Shown here piece after piece: positions 26,826-36,324 of a stretch of 64,000 bases of DNA (its first letter is position 1; the number at the start of each line of letters is the position of its first letter). A program made the position numbers and the translations under genes. The stretch lies in the NCBI RefSeq assembly GCF_000014745.1, contig NC_008347.1, forward strand, positions 124,001-188,000, read 5' to 3'. Source of the DNA: Maricaulis maris MCS10 (GTDB taxonomy: Bacteria > Pseudomonadota > Alphaproteobacteria > Caulobacterales > Maricaulaceae). The notes under the pieces are model-generated. The model did no database searches. It saw nothing but the letters and a program-made list of their open reading frames with translations, and was not told the origin of the DNA.

Positions 26826-26932
26826 TTTCCTTCTCCCTTGGGAGAAGGTGGCCGGAGGCCGGATGAGGGGGGATTTCTCATGCGCTCACCGGGATTTACC
26901 CCTCACCCTGGCCCTCTCCCAGGGGAGAGGGA
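26826..26932. repeat. Second inverted pair of palindromic extragenic repeats
   Basis: CCTTCTCCC-TTGGGAGAAGG at 26829-26848 runs into GGATGAGGGGG. The inverted mate ACCCCTCACCCTGGCCCTCT starts at about 26898 and ends in an AGGGGAGAGGG hairpin arm. This is the same family as the pair at 7401-7520. Confidence 0.8.
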
Positions 26933-27427
26933 AAGTGAGCTCAGCGAAAAAATCCGGAAAACTAATCCTCCCCCCTTTTGCGCCATCGCATAATCCTTCC
27001 CGTTCCCAGGCCATCTTGAGGCCCGGATTGGTTATCCGGGGGCGTGGGGAGGACGGAGCTCGTCCGGTTGGGTGGAGTTGACCACCACCTGACCCGGCGT
27101 GGCCATCGGCAGGACGGCGGCACAAAGCTCGACCGTTTGATCCTGTCGGTTTCGAGACGGGACCCGTAAGGGACCTGAGTAAATCTCCGTGTGCGAGGTG
27201 CCCCCGGCGCCACCCACGAACACTTCCATAGCTAGGCACCGGCAAGGCACCTCGCACCCCTCTACTGCCCAAACCGCCAGGTGGAAACACCGTGGCGCGG
27301 GCAAACCTGTCGATCACTTCAAACATCAAGAAAGGAGACCTCTTGGCCCGCCTTCCCGCCCGCCCTTCGGGCATTGCGGTCTGACGCGCTCCGCGTCGCC
27401 AGGCGGGCGGGAGGGCCGCTGAACGTC

Positions 27428-27473
27428 GGACAGGTAGAATTAGCGCGAATAGCGGCGCTAATTCTACCTGTCC
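27428..27473. repeat. 19-bp perfect palindrome, REP-like element
   Basis: GGACAGGTAGAATTAGCGC (27428-27446) and its exact reverse complement (27455-27473) flank an 8-base loop, and CCCATTTCG follows. The GACAGGTAGAATTAGC/TACCTGTCCCC wording is like REP elements mobilised by RAYT (IS200-like) transposases. No transposase is nearby, so it may be a solitary non-autonomous copy. Confidence 0.7.
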
Positions 27474-27537
27474 CCATTTCGCTCAAACAGCCTATCCCGC
27501 TTGGCCAAACCCGTTGTCGATGCTACCTGCCCGCTCC

Positions 27538-29346
27538 ATGACCATAGATCCGTCCCTCATCCGCAATTTCTCCATCGTGGCGCATATCGACCACGGCAAA
27601 TCCACGCTGGCCGACCGCCTGATCCAGGTGACCGGCGGACTGACCCAGCGCGAGATGAAAGAGCAAGTGCTCGACAATATGGAACTCGAGCGTGAGCGCG
27701 GCATCACGATCAAGGCCCAGACCGTGCGTCTCGACTACACGGCCAAGGACGGCAAGACCTATGTTCTCAACCTGATCGACACGCCCGGACACGTTGACTT
27801 CGCCTATGAGGTCAACCGCTCGCTGGCCGCCTGTGAAGGCTCTTTGCTGGTCGTCGATGCCTCGCAGGGCGTCGAGGCCCAGACCCTGGCCAATGTCTAT
27901 CAGGCGATCGAGGTCAATCACGAGATCGTACCGGTGCTCAACAAGATCGACCTGCCGGCCGCCGAGCCGGAGCGGGTCAAGGAGCAGATCGAGGATGTGA
28001 TCGGGCTGGACGCCTCTGATGCCGTGATGATCTCGGCCAAGACCGGCCTGGGTATCGAGGATGTGCTGGAAGCCGTCGTCACCCGCCTGCCGCCGCCCGC
28101 TGCCGGCGACCCGAACGGGCCCCTGAAGGCGATGCTGGTCGACAGCTGGTATGACCCCTATCTCGGCGTCATCTGCCTGGTGCGGGTCATCGAAGGCACG
28201 CTGAAGAAGGGCATGAAAGTGCGCCTGATGGGCACGGGTGCGACCTATCCGGTCGACGGTGTCGGCGTGTTCCGGCCCAAGAAAGAGGCCATCGACAGCC
28301 TCGGTCCGGGCGAGCTGGGCTATCTCAACGCCTCGATCAAACAGGTCCGCGATGCCCGCGTCGGCGACACCGTCACCGATGACCGGCGTCCCGCCGACAA
28401 GGCGCTCACGGGCTACAAGCCGGCCCAGCCGGTGGTCTTTTGTGGTCTTTTCCCGGTCGACAGTGCCGAGTTCGAGGATCTGCGCGAGGCGATCGAGCGG
28501 CTGGCCCTCAATGATGCCTCCTTCTCCTACGAGATGGAGACCTCGGCGGCGCTCGGCTTCGGTTTCCGCTGCGGCTTCCTCGGCCTGCTGCACCTGGAAG
28601 TCATCCGCGAGCGTCTCGAGCGCGAATACAATATCGAGCTGATCACCACGGCTCCGTCGGTGGTCTATCGCCTGCACATGAATGATGGCAGCGAGATCGA
28701 CCTGCACAACCCGGCCGACATGCCGGATCCGGTCAAGATCGACACCATCGCCGAACCCTGGATCAAGGCGACCATCCTGGTGCCGGACGAGTATCTCGGT
28801 GGCGTGCTGAAGCTGTGCCAGGACCGGCGCGGCAACCAGGTCGAACTGACTTATGCCGGCAATCGCGCCCTGGTCGTCTATGAGCTGCCGCTCAATGAAG
28901 TCGTGTTCGACTTCTATGACCGCCTGAAATCGATCTCCAAGGGCTATGCCTCATTCGACTATCAGTGGATCGAGGACCGCGTCGGCGATCTGGTCCGCAT
29001 GTCCATCCTGGTCAATGACGAGCCGGTCGACGCGCTGTCCATGGTCGTACACCGGGCGCGGGCCGAGCTGCGGGGCCGGGCCATGTGCGAGAAGCTGAAA
29101 GAGCTGATCCCGCGGCACATGTTCAAGATCCCGATCCAGGCCGCCCTGGGTGGCCGCATCGTCGCCCGCGAAACCCTGTCCGCCCTGCGCAAGGACGTGA
29201 CCGCCAAATGTTATGGCGGCGACGCCAGCCGCAAGCGCAAGCTGCTGGACAAGCAAAAGGCCGGCAAAAAGAAGATGCGCCAGTTCGGCAAGGTCGAAAT
29301 CCCGCAGGAAGCCTTCATCGCCGCCCTGAAGATGGATGATAATTGA
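27538..29346 (+). CDS. lepA: Elongation factor 4 (LepA)
   Basis: The 602-residue translational GTPase has G1 AHIDHGKST near residue 15, the G2 region [15 protein letters not shown]3 DTPGHVDF and G4 NKID. After domains II and III come the LepA-specific domain V block (YFDF-type [21 protein letters not shown]) and the C-terminal domain ending [45 protein letters not shown]. It acts on elongating or assembling ribosomes. [20 protein letters not shown] is the natural start; a frame upstream adds 8 unlikely residues. Confidence 0.97.
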
Positions 29347-29419
29347 TCGGGGCTTGCCAAGTGAGGCAGACGCCCCATCTTTGTTGCCAGACAGACGGCA
29401 TCAACCGGGGAGTTTCCTG

Positions 29420-29950
29420 ATGCGCCATATTCTTGCTGCCAGCCTAGCCGCCACCATGGCCCTTGCGGCTCCAGCCCTTGCCGAGCTTGACCCCGGCGAT
29501 GCCGCGGCTGATTTCACCGTGTCCGGCTTCCAGGCCGGTGAAGCGGTCTCCTTCCATCTGGCCGAGGCCCTGGCGACAGGTCCGGTGGTGCTGTTCTTCT
29601 TCCCGGCGGCCTTCACCTCGGGCTGTGAAGCCCAGGCGGCGGCCTTTGCCGAGGCGATTGACCAGTTCACCGCCGAAGGCGCGACCGTGATCGGTGTGAC
29701 CGGCGGCAATACCGACCGTCTGGCCGAGTTCTCGACCCAGCATTGCGCGTCGGCATTCCCGGTCTTCGCAATCGAGGAGGGGATGGCCCGTGACTATGAT
29801 GCCCGCATGATGATGCGTCCGGGCTGGACCAATCGCACCTCCTATGTGATCGATCAAAATTCGACCATTGCCTTTTCCTGGTCGGAAATGAGCCCCTATG
29901 AGCATGTTGATCAGACGCTTGCCGCTGTTCGGGCGCTGAATGTCGAATAA
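29420..29950 (+). CDS. Secreted peroxiredoxin (AhpC/TSA family)
   Basis: The 176-residue protein has a signal peptide (MRHILAASLAATMALAAPALA) and a peroxiredoxin domain with the peroxidatic site FFPAAFTSGC, giving C69 in the P-x3-T-x2-C pattern. A second Cys in STQHCASAF could act as resolving residue. It would reduce peroxides in the periplasm with an unknown thiol donor. GGGGAG at 29407-29412 supports the ATG at 29420; the open frame before it overlaps lepA's end. Confidence 0.86.
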   Translation: MRHILAASLAATMALAAPALAELDPGDAAADFTVSGFQAGEAVSFHLAEALATGPVVLFFFPAAFTSGCEAQAAAFAEAIDQFTAEGATVIGVTGGNTDRLAEFSTQHCASAFPVFAIEEGMARDYDARMMMRPGWTNRTSYVIDQNSTIAFSWSEMSPYEHVDQTLAAVRALNVE

Positions 29951-30084
29951 TATTGCTTCTACGATTGTCGGGGCGGGGTCTCGTTAGCGATATCATGCGG
30001 TAGACAAGCGCAGCTGCATCGTGTTGCGGTGCGCCATGAAATGCGGCGATTCTGGCCGCGTCCACGCGCCGAGGTAATGCCGCA

Positions 30085-31305
30085 ATGCCTGATCCCGTCC
30101 AAGCCGGTCCAGTGGTCCTGTTCGAGAATATCCATCCGGTGGCGGATGTGGTGTTCGACGCGGCCGGTTTTTCGATCGAGCGCCACGCTGCGGCGCTTGA
30201 GATCGCTGATCTCCACGCGGCGCTCGGACCGGCCCGCTTGGCCGGGATCCGCTCGCGCACCAAGATGAACAAGGCCGCCTTCGATGCCGCGCCCAGCCTT
30301 CTGGCACTGGGCTGTTTCTGCATCGGTACCAACCAGGTCGATCTCGACGTGGCGGCAGCCCGGGGTATCCCGGTCTTCAACGGCCCGTTCGGCAATACCC
30401 GCTCGGTTGCCGAGCTGACCCTGGCCTCGATCATCATGCTGATGCGCGGCATCCCGATGCGCTCAAGCGCGGCCCGGCGCGGCGAGTGGCAGAAGTCAGC
30501 GACCAATTCGCACGAGGTCCGGGCCAAGAATTTGGGCATTGTCGGCTATGGCAATATCGGCTCGCAATTGTCGGTGCTGGCCAGTGCGCTCGGCATGCAT
30601 GTCTATTTTTACGACACCGAACCGAAGTTGGCGCATGGCAATGCCCGTGCCTGCGCCAGTCTGGATGAATTGCTCGAGATCTCCGACGTCGTGACCCTGC
30701 ACGTGCCCTCGACCGAGCAGACCCGCAACATCATGGATGCGGCCGCCATCGCGAAGATGAAAAAGGGCGCCATCCTGATCAACCAGGCCCGCGGTGACCT
30801 GGTCGATATCGACGCTCTGGCCGGCGCCCTGGAGCGCGGCGACCTGATCGGCGCGGCTGTCGACGTTTTCCCCAAGGAGCCGGCGTCCAAGGACGAGGCT
30901 TTTGTCTCGCCGCTGCAGAAGTTCTCCAACATTATCCTCACCCCGCATATCGGCGGTTCGACGCTGGAGGCCCAGCAGGCGATTGGTGAGGATGTGTCGG
31001 GCAAGCTGGCCCGCTATGTGGCGTTGGGTGCCACCAAGGGCGCGGTCAACGTACCCGAAATCGAGCCGGGCCAGGTCAAGCCCGGCCGGACGCGTCTGTT
31101 GAGCTTTCACTCAAACGCGCCCGGCTTCCTGTCGCGCCTCAACGACGCGGTCAGCGCCTCGGGCGCCAACATCGCCGCCCAGCATCTCGAGACCCGGGGT
31201 GAATTGGGATATGTCGCTGCCGATCTGGAAGGGGACATCCCGAGCGGGTTCATCGATCACGTCCGGGCGCTCGACGGATCGATCCGGGCGCGGCTGGTGC
31301 GCTAA
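30085..31305 (+). CDS. serA: D-3-phosphoglycerate dehydrogenase with ACT domain
   Basis: The 406-residue NAD-dependent enzyme makes 3-phosphohydroxypyruvate in serine synthesis. It has GCFCIGTNQVDLDVAAARGIPVFNGPFGNTRSVAEL, the Rossmann motif LGIVGYGNIGSQL, substrate/catalytic blocks LINQARGDLVDIDAL (Arg) and the catalytic His in LTPHIGGSTLEAQ. The C-terminal ACT domain (about residues 335-406) gives serine feedback as in the E. coli-length form. A serB-like gene lies 0.8 kb downstream on the other strand. The stop overlaps the convergent DUF4386 gene. Confidence 0.95.
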   Translation: MPDPVQAGPVVLFENIHPVADVVFDAAGFSIERHAAALEIADLHAALGPARLAGIRSRTKMNKAAFDAAPSLLALGCFCIGTNQVDLDVAAARGIPVFNGPFGNTRSVAELTLASIIMLMRGIPMRSSAARRGEWQKSATNSHEVRAKNLGIVGYGNIGSQLSVLASALGMHVYFYDTEPKLAHGNARACASLDELLEISDVVTLHVPSTEQTRNIMDAAAIAKMKKGAILINQARGDLVDIDALAGALERGDLIGAAVDVFPKEPASKDEAFVSPLQKFSNIILTPHIGGSTLEAQQAIGEDVSGKLARYVALGATKGAVNVPEIEPGQVKPGRTRLLSFHSNAPGFLSRLNDAVSASGANIAAQHLETRGELGYVAADLEGDIPSGFIDHVRALDGSIRARLVR

Positions 31306-32015
31306 CCGGTTGCTTCCCACTTCTGGCGACTGAGGCCGACAATCAGCAACCACCCAGCGAGAATGAATTCGGGCAATGCCGCCGACAACAAGAGCAGGCC
31401 GCCAACCCCGTCCAATGCCGGCAAGGCGAAATGGACAATGCCGAGTGCCAGGTAGCTGAACCCGGACACGCCCATCGCCAAGCCAAGAATGGCCGGGAAA
31501 AAGGGTGCCCTGAAAAGCAGCACGCCAAGACAGAGGCAGTGCAGGCCGAACAGCATGAGGGCGAGGATATAGCCCTCATTGTGGAGCGCCAGTAAGGTCA
31601 GTGCGGCCTGACCCGCCATTATGGGGTCCAGTTGTACGGCAACGGGTGAGTCACCCAGTAGAAGCAGGGGTGCGATCTGCGCGAGCAAGGCCACGGCCAA
31701 GGCGCCGCTCATGACCAGACGGATGGCCAAGGCAAACAGGGCCACACCCCGGTCGACCGGGGCCAGCAGGCGGTAGAAAGTCACTGCCAGCACGACGTCC
31801 AGACACAGGACCGTGAAATCGGCGAGAATGCCGAGGCGAAGCAGGCCCGTCTGCTCGCGGATCCGGTCGGCAGTCGCGCTGGCAGCCTGCCAGTCGATCA
31901 GTTCTCCGCGGACGGCGATCTGGGCAAAAATGCCGCACAGGATGATGGCGAGATAGGCGAGGCCCGACAGGCGGGCGAGGGTGACGGGATTGTCGGGGCG
32001 GGGGGCAGAACTCAT
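31302..32015 (-). CDS. DUF4386-family membrane protein
   Basis: The 237-residue protein has about six hydrophobic helices and the DUF4386 order: RLSGLAYLAIILCGIFAQIAVRGELI, LGILADFTVLCLDVVLAVTFYRLLAPVDRGVALFALAIRLV, LLALHNEGYILALMLFGLHCLCLGVLLF and a C-terminal GWLL helix. CGGAG lies 6 nt before the ATG at 32015, so I prefer MSSAPRPDN over a longer frame. The function of the family is unknown. It overlaps the serA end by 4 bp. Confidence 0.8.
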   Translation of the reverse strand: MSSAPRPDNPVTLARLSGLAYLAIILCGIFAQIAVRGELIDWQAASATADRIREQTGLLRLGILADFTVLCLDVVLAVTFYRLLAPVDRGVALFALAIRLVMSGALAVALLAQIAPLLLLGDSPVAVQLDPIMAGQAALTLLALHNEGYILALMLFGLHCLCLGVLLFRAPFFPAILGLAMGVSGFSYLALGIVHFALPALDGVGGLLLLSAALPEFILAGWLLIVGLSRQKWEATG

Positions 32016-32132
32016 AACGACTCCGGTTTCAGCGTGGAACATGGTGCCACACTGAAACCTGGTCGGCTGACCTGTCTTGCCGATTTGGAAATCGGCCAAA
32101 CGGGAATGTCAGGCCGGCTCGCCTGCCGAGCC

Positions 32133-32807
32133 TCAGACGCCCAGCGCCTTGGCCAGACCGCCCACCGTGCGCACATAGCTGGCGCCTGACCACTCACAAG
32201 CGGCGACTACCACCTCGCGCTTGGCGATGACGCCAAAGCCGATGAAGCGGTCGGCGGCGCCGGCTTCGAAGGCTTCGAAATCGGTCATGCCGTCGCCGAC
32301 CATGATGGTCTCATGGGCCTGTCCCGAAATGCTGTTCAGGATCTCGGCCTTGCCGCCATTGCGCGAGAGGGGATAGTCAGTATCGAGGCCGCTGACCGCC
32401 TCGCCGGTCCAGACAAAGCGGTTGGCATGGATATCGCCTTGACCAAAACCGAGATCGGTCAGGACCGGCTCCAGCAGGTCGGCAAATCCGCCTGAAATGG
32501 CGTGCAACACATCACCGCGATCGCGCAGTTTGCGGATCAGGGGAGCCATGCCGGGCGTCAGCCGCTGTCGTAATTGTTCGCCTACGACCCTCACCTGTTC
32601 GCGATCGAGGGCCGCCAGCTGCAGGCGCGCCTCGAGACTGTCGCGCAGGGCCATGCTGCCGGACATGCCGGCACGGGTGATCTCGTGCAGCCGGGCTTTG
32701 GCTGCGCCCCTGTCCTCACGCCCGGCCAAGGCGGCCTCAAGCGCCGTGTCCAGCGACTCAACACGCAGCAGTGTGGAATCCACATCAAAGGCTATCAGTC
32801 GTGTCAC
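32133..32807 (-). CDS. serB: HAD phosphatase, phosphoserine phosphatase-like
   Basis: The 224-residue HAD enzyme has motif I FDVDSTLL (nucleophile D8, acid/base D10), the cap region with E18-type Glu, motif II HAISGGF, motif III Lys in NGGKAEIL, and motif IV VGDGMTDFEA. These match SerB, the last serine-synthesis step. SerB is usually a little different in motif I (DMDST), so a relative acting on another phosphomonoester is possible. Nearness to serA supports SerB. Confidence 0.75.
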   Translation of the reverse strand: MTRLIAFDVDSTLLRVESLDTALEAALAGREDRGAAKARLHEITRAGMSGSMALRDSLEARLQLAALDREQVRVVGEQLRQRLTPGMAPLIRKLRDRGDVLHAISGGFADLLEPVLTDLGFGQGDIHANRFVWTGEAVSGLDTDYPLSRNGGKAEILNSISGQAHETIMVGDGMTDFEAFEAGAADRFIGFGVIAKREVVVAACEWSGASYVRTVGGLAKALGV

Positions 32808-32895
32808 GCCGTCATCCTGATCATTCGAGCCGATCCGTCTGGCTCGAGTCTAGACACGCCGCTCCGGGCTGTCAGCGCTTTTGAGCCTGGTCGGA

Positions 32896-33549
32896 TCAGG
32901 TCGGCGCGTGGCGGCCGATCGGGCAGACCACGCCGGTGCCACCAATTCCGCAATAACCGGACGGGTTGCGGGCCAGATATTGCTGGTGCTCGTCCTCGGC
33001 GTAATAGAAAGGACCCGCCTTGACGATCTCGGTGGTGATCGTCCCCAGCCCGGCGCCGTCAAGCTCGGCCTGGTAGCGGGCAGCGGCGTCATGGGCCGCC
33101 ACCAGCTGTTCCGGCGTGGTGGCATAAATCGCCGACCGGTACTGGGTGCCTCGGTCATTGCCCTGGCGCATGCCCTGGGTCGGATCATGCCCCTCCCAGA
33201 AAATCTTCAGCACCTGGTCGAGCGACAACATCTCCGGATCGAAGACCACGCGGACCAGTTCGGCATGCCCGGTCGCACCGGAACAGGTTTCCTGATAGGT
33301 GGGGTTGGGCGTCGTGCCACCGCCATAGCCGACCGCCGTGTGCCAGACACCGTCGGTTTCCCAGAACAGGCGTTCCGCGCCCCAGAAACAACCAAGCCCC
33401 AGGAAGATTTCTTGCATGCCTTCCGGTGTGTCAGCCTTGATCTCGCGTCCGGTGATGGCATGGCTTGTCGTCGGCGACAGGGCGTCCGCTCGGCCTGGCA
33501 GGGCCTGCTCGGCAGGGATGATGCGTGATTTCCAGATCGGGTCTGACAT
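32896..33549 (-). CDS. msrA: Peptide methionine-S-sulfoxide reductase A
   Basis: The 217-residue protein has the MsrA active site GLGCFWGAE with C54. Further blocks are TAVGYGGGTTPNPTYQETCSGATGHAE, FWEGHDPTQGMRQGNDRGTQYRSAIY and a C-terminal EDEHQQYLARNPSGYCGIGGTG with a resolving Cys candidate. It repairs S-methionine sulfoxide in proteins. It carries about 45 residues before the core, as in the longer MsrA forms; no signal peptide is evident. Confidence 0.95.
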   Translation of the reverse strand: MSDPIWKSRIIPAEQALPGRADALSPTTSHAITGREIKADTPEGMQEIFLGLGCFWGAERLFWETDGVWHTAVGYGGGTTPNPTYQETCSGATGHAELVRVVFDPEMLSLDQVLKIFWEGHDPTQGMRQGNDRGTQYRSAIYATTPEQLVAAHDAAARYQAELDGAGLGTITTEIVKAGPFYYAEDEHQQYLARNPSGYCGIGGTGVVCPIGRHAPT

Positions 33550-33781
33550 GGCGGGCTCCGAAGCCTAAGAACTGGCTTCAAGATAGGTGTCCCGCTCCGA
33601 AAAACCAGTGCCGGCGGCTGCAATGACTGCCGATCCCGTCATGTCCAAGCCCCGCTTCCGGCGGTCGTTCCGGTCCGCATAACCGGCCGATTGTTTTTGG
33701 TGCCCATCATCCCGGTGCCCTCGCCCGAGAGAAGCGCTGAAAAAACTCCGACCAGAGCGCTAAAATGCTGAGCAAGACGCC

Positions 33782-33809
33782 TTGCCTCTGCCCGCCCGAT
33801 GCGTATAGT
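33782..33809 (+). promoter_or_regulatory. Probable promoter of tRNA-Ser
   Basis: TTGCCT (33782-33787) and TATAGT (33804-33809) are 16 bp apart and end 12 bp before the mature tRNA 5' end, a good sigma-70-type layout for a tRNA gene. Confidence 0.6.
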
Positions 33810-33821
33810 CCGCGCCTTCGC

Positions 33822-33911
33822 GGTGAGGTGGCCGAGTGGTCGAAGGCGCACGCCTGGAACGCGTGTAGGCGGGTAACCGTCTCGTGGGTTCGAATCCCAC
33901 CCTCACCGCCA
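33822..33911 (+). tRNA. tRNA-Ser (anticodon GGA), site of island integration
   Basis: The 90-nt gene encodes CCA. The acceptor GGTGAGG pairs with CCTCACC (33901-33907). The anticodon stem is CACGC/GCGTG with loop CTGGAAC, so the anticodon is GGA. A long variable arm (GTAGGCGGGTAACCGTCTC) and T arm GTGGGTTCGAATCCCAC mark a class II tRNA-Ser. The last 19 bases plus two more form the left copy of the 21-bp island repeat, so integration leaves the tRNA intact. Confidence 0.97.
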
Positions 33912-33913
33912 CT
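33893..33913 (+). other. attL core: left 21-bp direct repeat of the island
   Basis: AATCCCACCCTCACCGCC plus ACT lies at the tRNA-Ser 3' end and recurs exactly at 56618-56638. The bases on each side differ (G versus A before; A versus C after). This is the expected product of tyrosine-integrase insertion into a tRNA gene. Confidence 0.93.
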
Positions 33914-33976
33914 ATTCCCAAAACCGCAAACCCCTCCAACGGTTACGATTTTGGCGTTTGGCCGCCAGGCTAAAAC

Positions 33977-33997
33977 GTTCCTATTACCTGTTCCTAT
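33977..33997 (+). repeat. Left-arm GTTCCTAT repeats (candidate integrase arm sites)
   Basis: GTTCCTAT occurs at 33977-33984 and 33990-33997. The first copy is 84 bp from the start of the attL core. The same octamer family occurs beside the internal core and beside attR, always in the same orientation. Confidence 0.65.
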
Positions 33998-34019
33998 TCC
34001 TCCTGCCGGAGGCGGCCCG

Positions 34020-35726
34020 ATGAGCGGCCGCCGGGTGCAACACCTCGTCGTGCGCGGAAAGAGCTTCCAGGTCCGGCTCTATGTGCCGGTCGATCTCCAG
34101 TCGGTCTTAGATCGAAGAGAGCTGCGCTGGTCAGTTCGAACGCGTGAGCCGTCGGTTGCGAAAAGTAGGGCGCTCAACGCGAGCCTCGCCTTTCACCGTC
34201 TCTGCGATAAGCTACGTCTTATGAAGAAGTTGAGCGTCGATGATGCCCGCGAGATCGCGCGGGCGTTCTACCAGAAACTCGCGGATAGCTATCAAACCCC
34301 GGAGCCCGTGCATCCGGCGGATCAAGACTGGCTCGACCACACCCAGGAGCAGATTGTCGAGGAGATGGTGCTGGACCTGGGGCGGGAGATCAGCAACCAG
34401 GTCTATTCTGCACCTGTGGTTACAACGGCCAGGACGGTCGCAGGCGAGGCTGGCTACGATTTTCCGAGCGAGGGAACCGAAGCGTTCAGAGCGATTTGTC
34501 AGGGCATCGCTCGCGCCCAGGTCGAGCATGCGCGCTACACGCTCTTCCGGCAGCAGGACTTGCTTAAGCCGTACGAGACGCAGGACGAACTATTCCGGGG
34601 TGGAGCCAAGGCCGCTTCATCATCCGTGTTGAATGTTGCTGAGGTGATCCAGGGTGGCCTGTCGTTGGGCGAGGCCATCGAAAAGTATGTCGCTGCGCAT
34701 GCCAGCGGGCCAAATGCCTGGAAGCCCAAAACCGGAGAAGAGAAGGAGCGGACCTTCAAAATGGTTCAGGCCCTTCTGGGGGCGAACCGTCCAATTAAGC
34801 AGATCAAGACGGAGCATGTACGCGAGCTGCGTGATTTCCTCCAGGCGGTGAAGGCCAAGGCGAAGCTCAATGAAAGCCAGCCCGAAAAAATGCTGGCCAA
34901 AGCAGAACAAGACCGGCTCAACCCGAAGACCGCCGCGAAGTATTTCGGCTACGTCCGGGCCTTGTTGAGGTGGCTTGTTGCCGAGGGGTATCTGGAGGCA
35001 GAGCCGGGGGCGACCATAAAGCTGGCAACGCCAAAAGGCGGAGGAAAGAAAGCCGTCCGTCCTTTCTCCACAGATGAGCTGGATCAGGTGTTTACCTCGC
35101 CGCTCTATGCGGGTTTCAAATCCACCAACCAGCGTCATCTGCCCGGTAAGATGAAGCGGCAGGACGGGATTTACTGGATGCTCCTGCTCGGTCTTCACAC
35201 AGGCATGCGGTCCGGAGAGCTACTTCAACTCGCCAAGTCGGATATCCGGTTAAACGAAGAAATTCCTTACATCGATATCAGGGGAGACCTCGACCTGAAG
35301 ACCGAGGCGTCCGTCCGGCAGGTGCCAATCCATTCTAACCTGTTCAGCTACGGTTTGGCCGGTTGGCTGGCCGCACGGCCGAAACAGGCCGAGGAGAGGC
35401 TGTTCTGCGAGATCAAACTCGGTGCGGCTGGGCATCGGACCAGTGCGGCATCGAAGAAGCTCAATGGATACCTGGCACGCATTGGAGTGAAGAAAGGGCG
35501 CGAGCTGGTGTTTCATAGCTTCCGGCACGCGTTCATTGATGCGGCTCGCAGTAGCGAGGTCCCGGATGAACGCATCAGGGAGATCGTCGGGCACAAAGAT
35601 ACGAGCATCACCGGTGGTTATGGTCAGGGTGCGAGTTTGGCGGCCCTGATGAAGGAAATGACCAAGATCGAGTTCGGGCTAGCTGAGGCGACACGGACGC
35701 TGTTGCAGGGCAACGCGCTGAAATAG
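34020..35726 (+). CDS. Tyrosine-type site-specific integrase of the island
   Basis: The 568-residue recombinase starts [23 protein letters not shown] and has an N-terminal DUF6538-like/arm-binding region and a central core-binding helical domain. The catalytic domain has R397 (HTGMRSGE), H499 and R502 (HSFRHAF), H525 (VGHKD) and nucleophile Y534 (TGGYGQG). It would recombine the attP/attB cores at tRNA-Ser. An open frame extends back through the tRNA to 33765; the true start is after the arm repeats. It is placed next to attL, pointing inward, as is usual. Confidence 0.95.
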   Translation: MSGRRVQHLVVRGKSFQVRLYVPVDLQSVLDRRELRWSVRTREPSVAKSRALNASLAFHRLCDKLRLMKKLSVDDAREIARAFYQKLADSYQTPEPVHPADQDWLDHTQEQIVEEMVLDLGREISNQVYSAPVVTTARTVAGEAGYDFPSEGTEAFRAICQGIARAQVEHARYTLFRQQDLLKPYETQDELFRGGAKAASSSVLNVAEVIQGGLSLGEAIEKYVAAHASGPNAWKPKTGEEKERTFKMVQALLGANRPIKQIKTEHVRELRDFLQAVKAKAKLNESQPEKMLAKAEQDRLNPKTAAKYFGYVRALLRWLVAEGYLEAEPGATIKLATPKGGGKKAVRPFSTDELDQVFTSPLYAGFKSTNQRHLPGKMKRQDGIYWMLLLGLHTGMRSGELLQLAKSDIRLNEEIPYIDIRGDLDLKTEASVRQVPIHSNLFSYGLAGWLAARPKQAEERLFCEIKLGAAGHRTSAASKKLNGYLARIGVKKGRELVFHSFRHAFIDAARSSEVPDERIREIVGHKDTSITGGYGQGASLAALMKEMTKIEFGLAEATRTLLQGNALK

Positions 35727-35862
35727 TCGGGACAGCGTTTTGGACATTTGACCTCCCCAGGCTTAGCGGGCCTGTCATGTCTCGATTTGAGACGTCTATA
35801 GGCGCGCTATGGGGCGCACCTTGGGGGGTACGGCCAATTGGACGCGCTCACGACCGACGAGC

Positions 35863-36210
35863 TCAACGAACGATAAGATCAATGGCGGCCGTCACGCGGT
35901 CCAGGTCGTCGTCCTCCAGCTCCTCTAAGCGGAGATGAAGGGCGCGGAGCTTCGGATTAATCTCAACGCTCGATGAGTGTGCCGGGCCGCCGAACAGAAA
36001 CGCCGGATCGATCTCAAGAGCTTCAACCAGGCGGGCGAGCGCGTTGAAGGATGGGAAGCTCGTTCCCCGTTCGATGCGGCTGACCATGTCCACCGTGAGA
36101 TCACTGGCCTCAGCCAGCGCGCTCTGTGTCATTCGGCGGTTGGAGCGGGCCTGTTTTAGGCGTGAGCAGAAGAGCGCCTGAAGCTCGTCCTTGGAAATCG
36201 GGTCGGTCAT
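35863..36210 (-). CDS. XRE-family HTH regulator
   Basis: The 115-residue protein has a helix-turn-helix at about residues 15-70: FCSRLKQARSNRRMTQSALAEASDLTVDMVSRIERGTSFPSFNALARLVEAL. A short C-terminal helical tail follows. It is divergent from the next gene, and the AT-rich gap between them probably holds its operator. In integrative elements such regulators often control excision or element genes; which ones here is unknown. Confidence 0.88.
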   Translation of the reverse strand: MTDPISKDELQALFCSRLKQARSNRRMTQSALAEASDLTVDMVSRIERGTSFPSFNALARLVEALEIDPAFLFGGPAHSSSVEINPKLRALHLRLEELEDDDLDRVTAAIDLIVR

Positions 36211-36266
36211 GTACCCGAACTAATCTTCTGGCTGTTGCGCGAACAGGTAACAAAATTCTGGACAAC

Positions 36267-36295
36267 TTGACGTGTAAGAATATGGTTCTTTTATT
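36267..36295 (+). promoter_or_regulatory. Candidate promoter for the small secreted protein
   Basis: TTGACG (36267-36272) and TTTATT (36290-36295) are 17 bp apart. The AAGAA/GGTTCTT partial dyad inside the spacer could bind the divergent XRE regulator. Confidence 0.45.
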
Positions 36296-36324
36296 CCACG
36301 ATACAAGAACAGGATAAGTCTAGA

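Larger units (their letters stand above)
26714..27537. other. Long intergenic region with repeats and an unexplained structured segment
   Basis: About 820 bp between the permease and lepA hold no gene I can support. In order there is a 12-bp inverted repeat (26740-26793), a pair of palindromic repeats (26826-26932), a GC-rich segment at 27001-27300 containing the dyad GTGCGAGGTGCC/GGCACCTCGCAC (27191-27256), a CCCGCCCGCC/GGCGGGCGGG hairpin (about 27356-27412) and a 19-bp palindrome (27428-27473). Open frames exist on both strands, but their translations are low-complexity and Arg/Pro rich. Confidence 0.6.

Noticed and set aside
26886-27374. Reverse-strand 162-codon frame before lepA
   Set aside because: The translation is Arg/Pro/Gly rich, crosses two palindromic repeats, and has no recognisable domain or RBS.
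27281-27541. Forward 86-codon frame before lepA
   Set aside because: It runs through the GC hairpin and the REP palindrome and overlaps the lepA start; it looks spurious.
30040-30087. Possible 13-codon upstream frame (start near 30036) ending just before serA
   Set aside because: Only one Ser codon and no alternative hairpins that would suggest serine attenuation.
32133-32807. Phosphoglycolate phosphatase or other HAD enzyme instead of SerB
   Set aside because: Not fully excluded, but the motif set and the nearby serA favour SerB.
33765-34019. Open frame running through tRNA-Ser into the integrase
   Set aside because: It crosses the whole tRNA and att core; the integrase-like sequence begins at the ATG at 34020.
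34620-35198. 192-codon reverse frame inside the integrase
   Set aside because: Antisense shadow of a clearly conserved catalytic protein.
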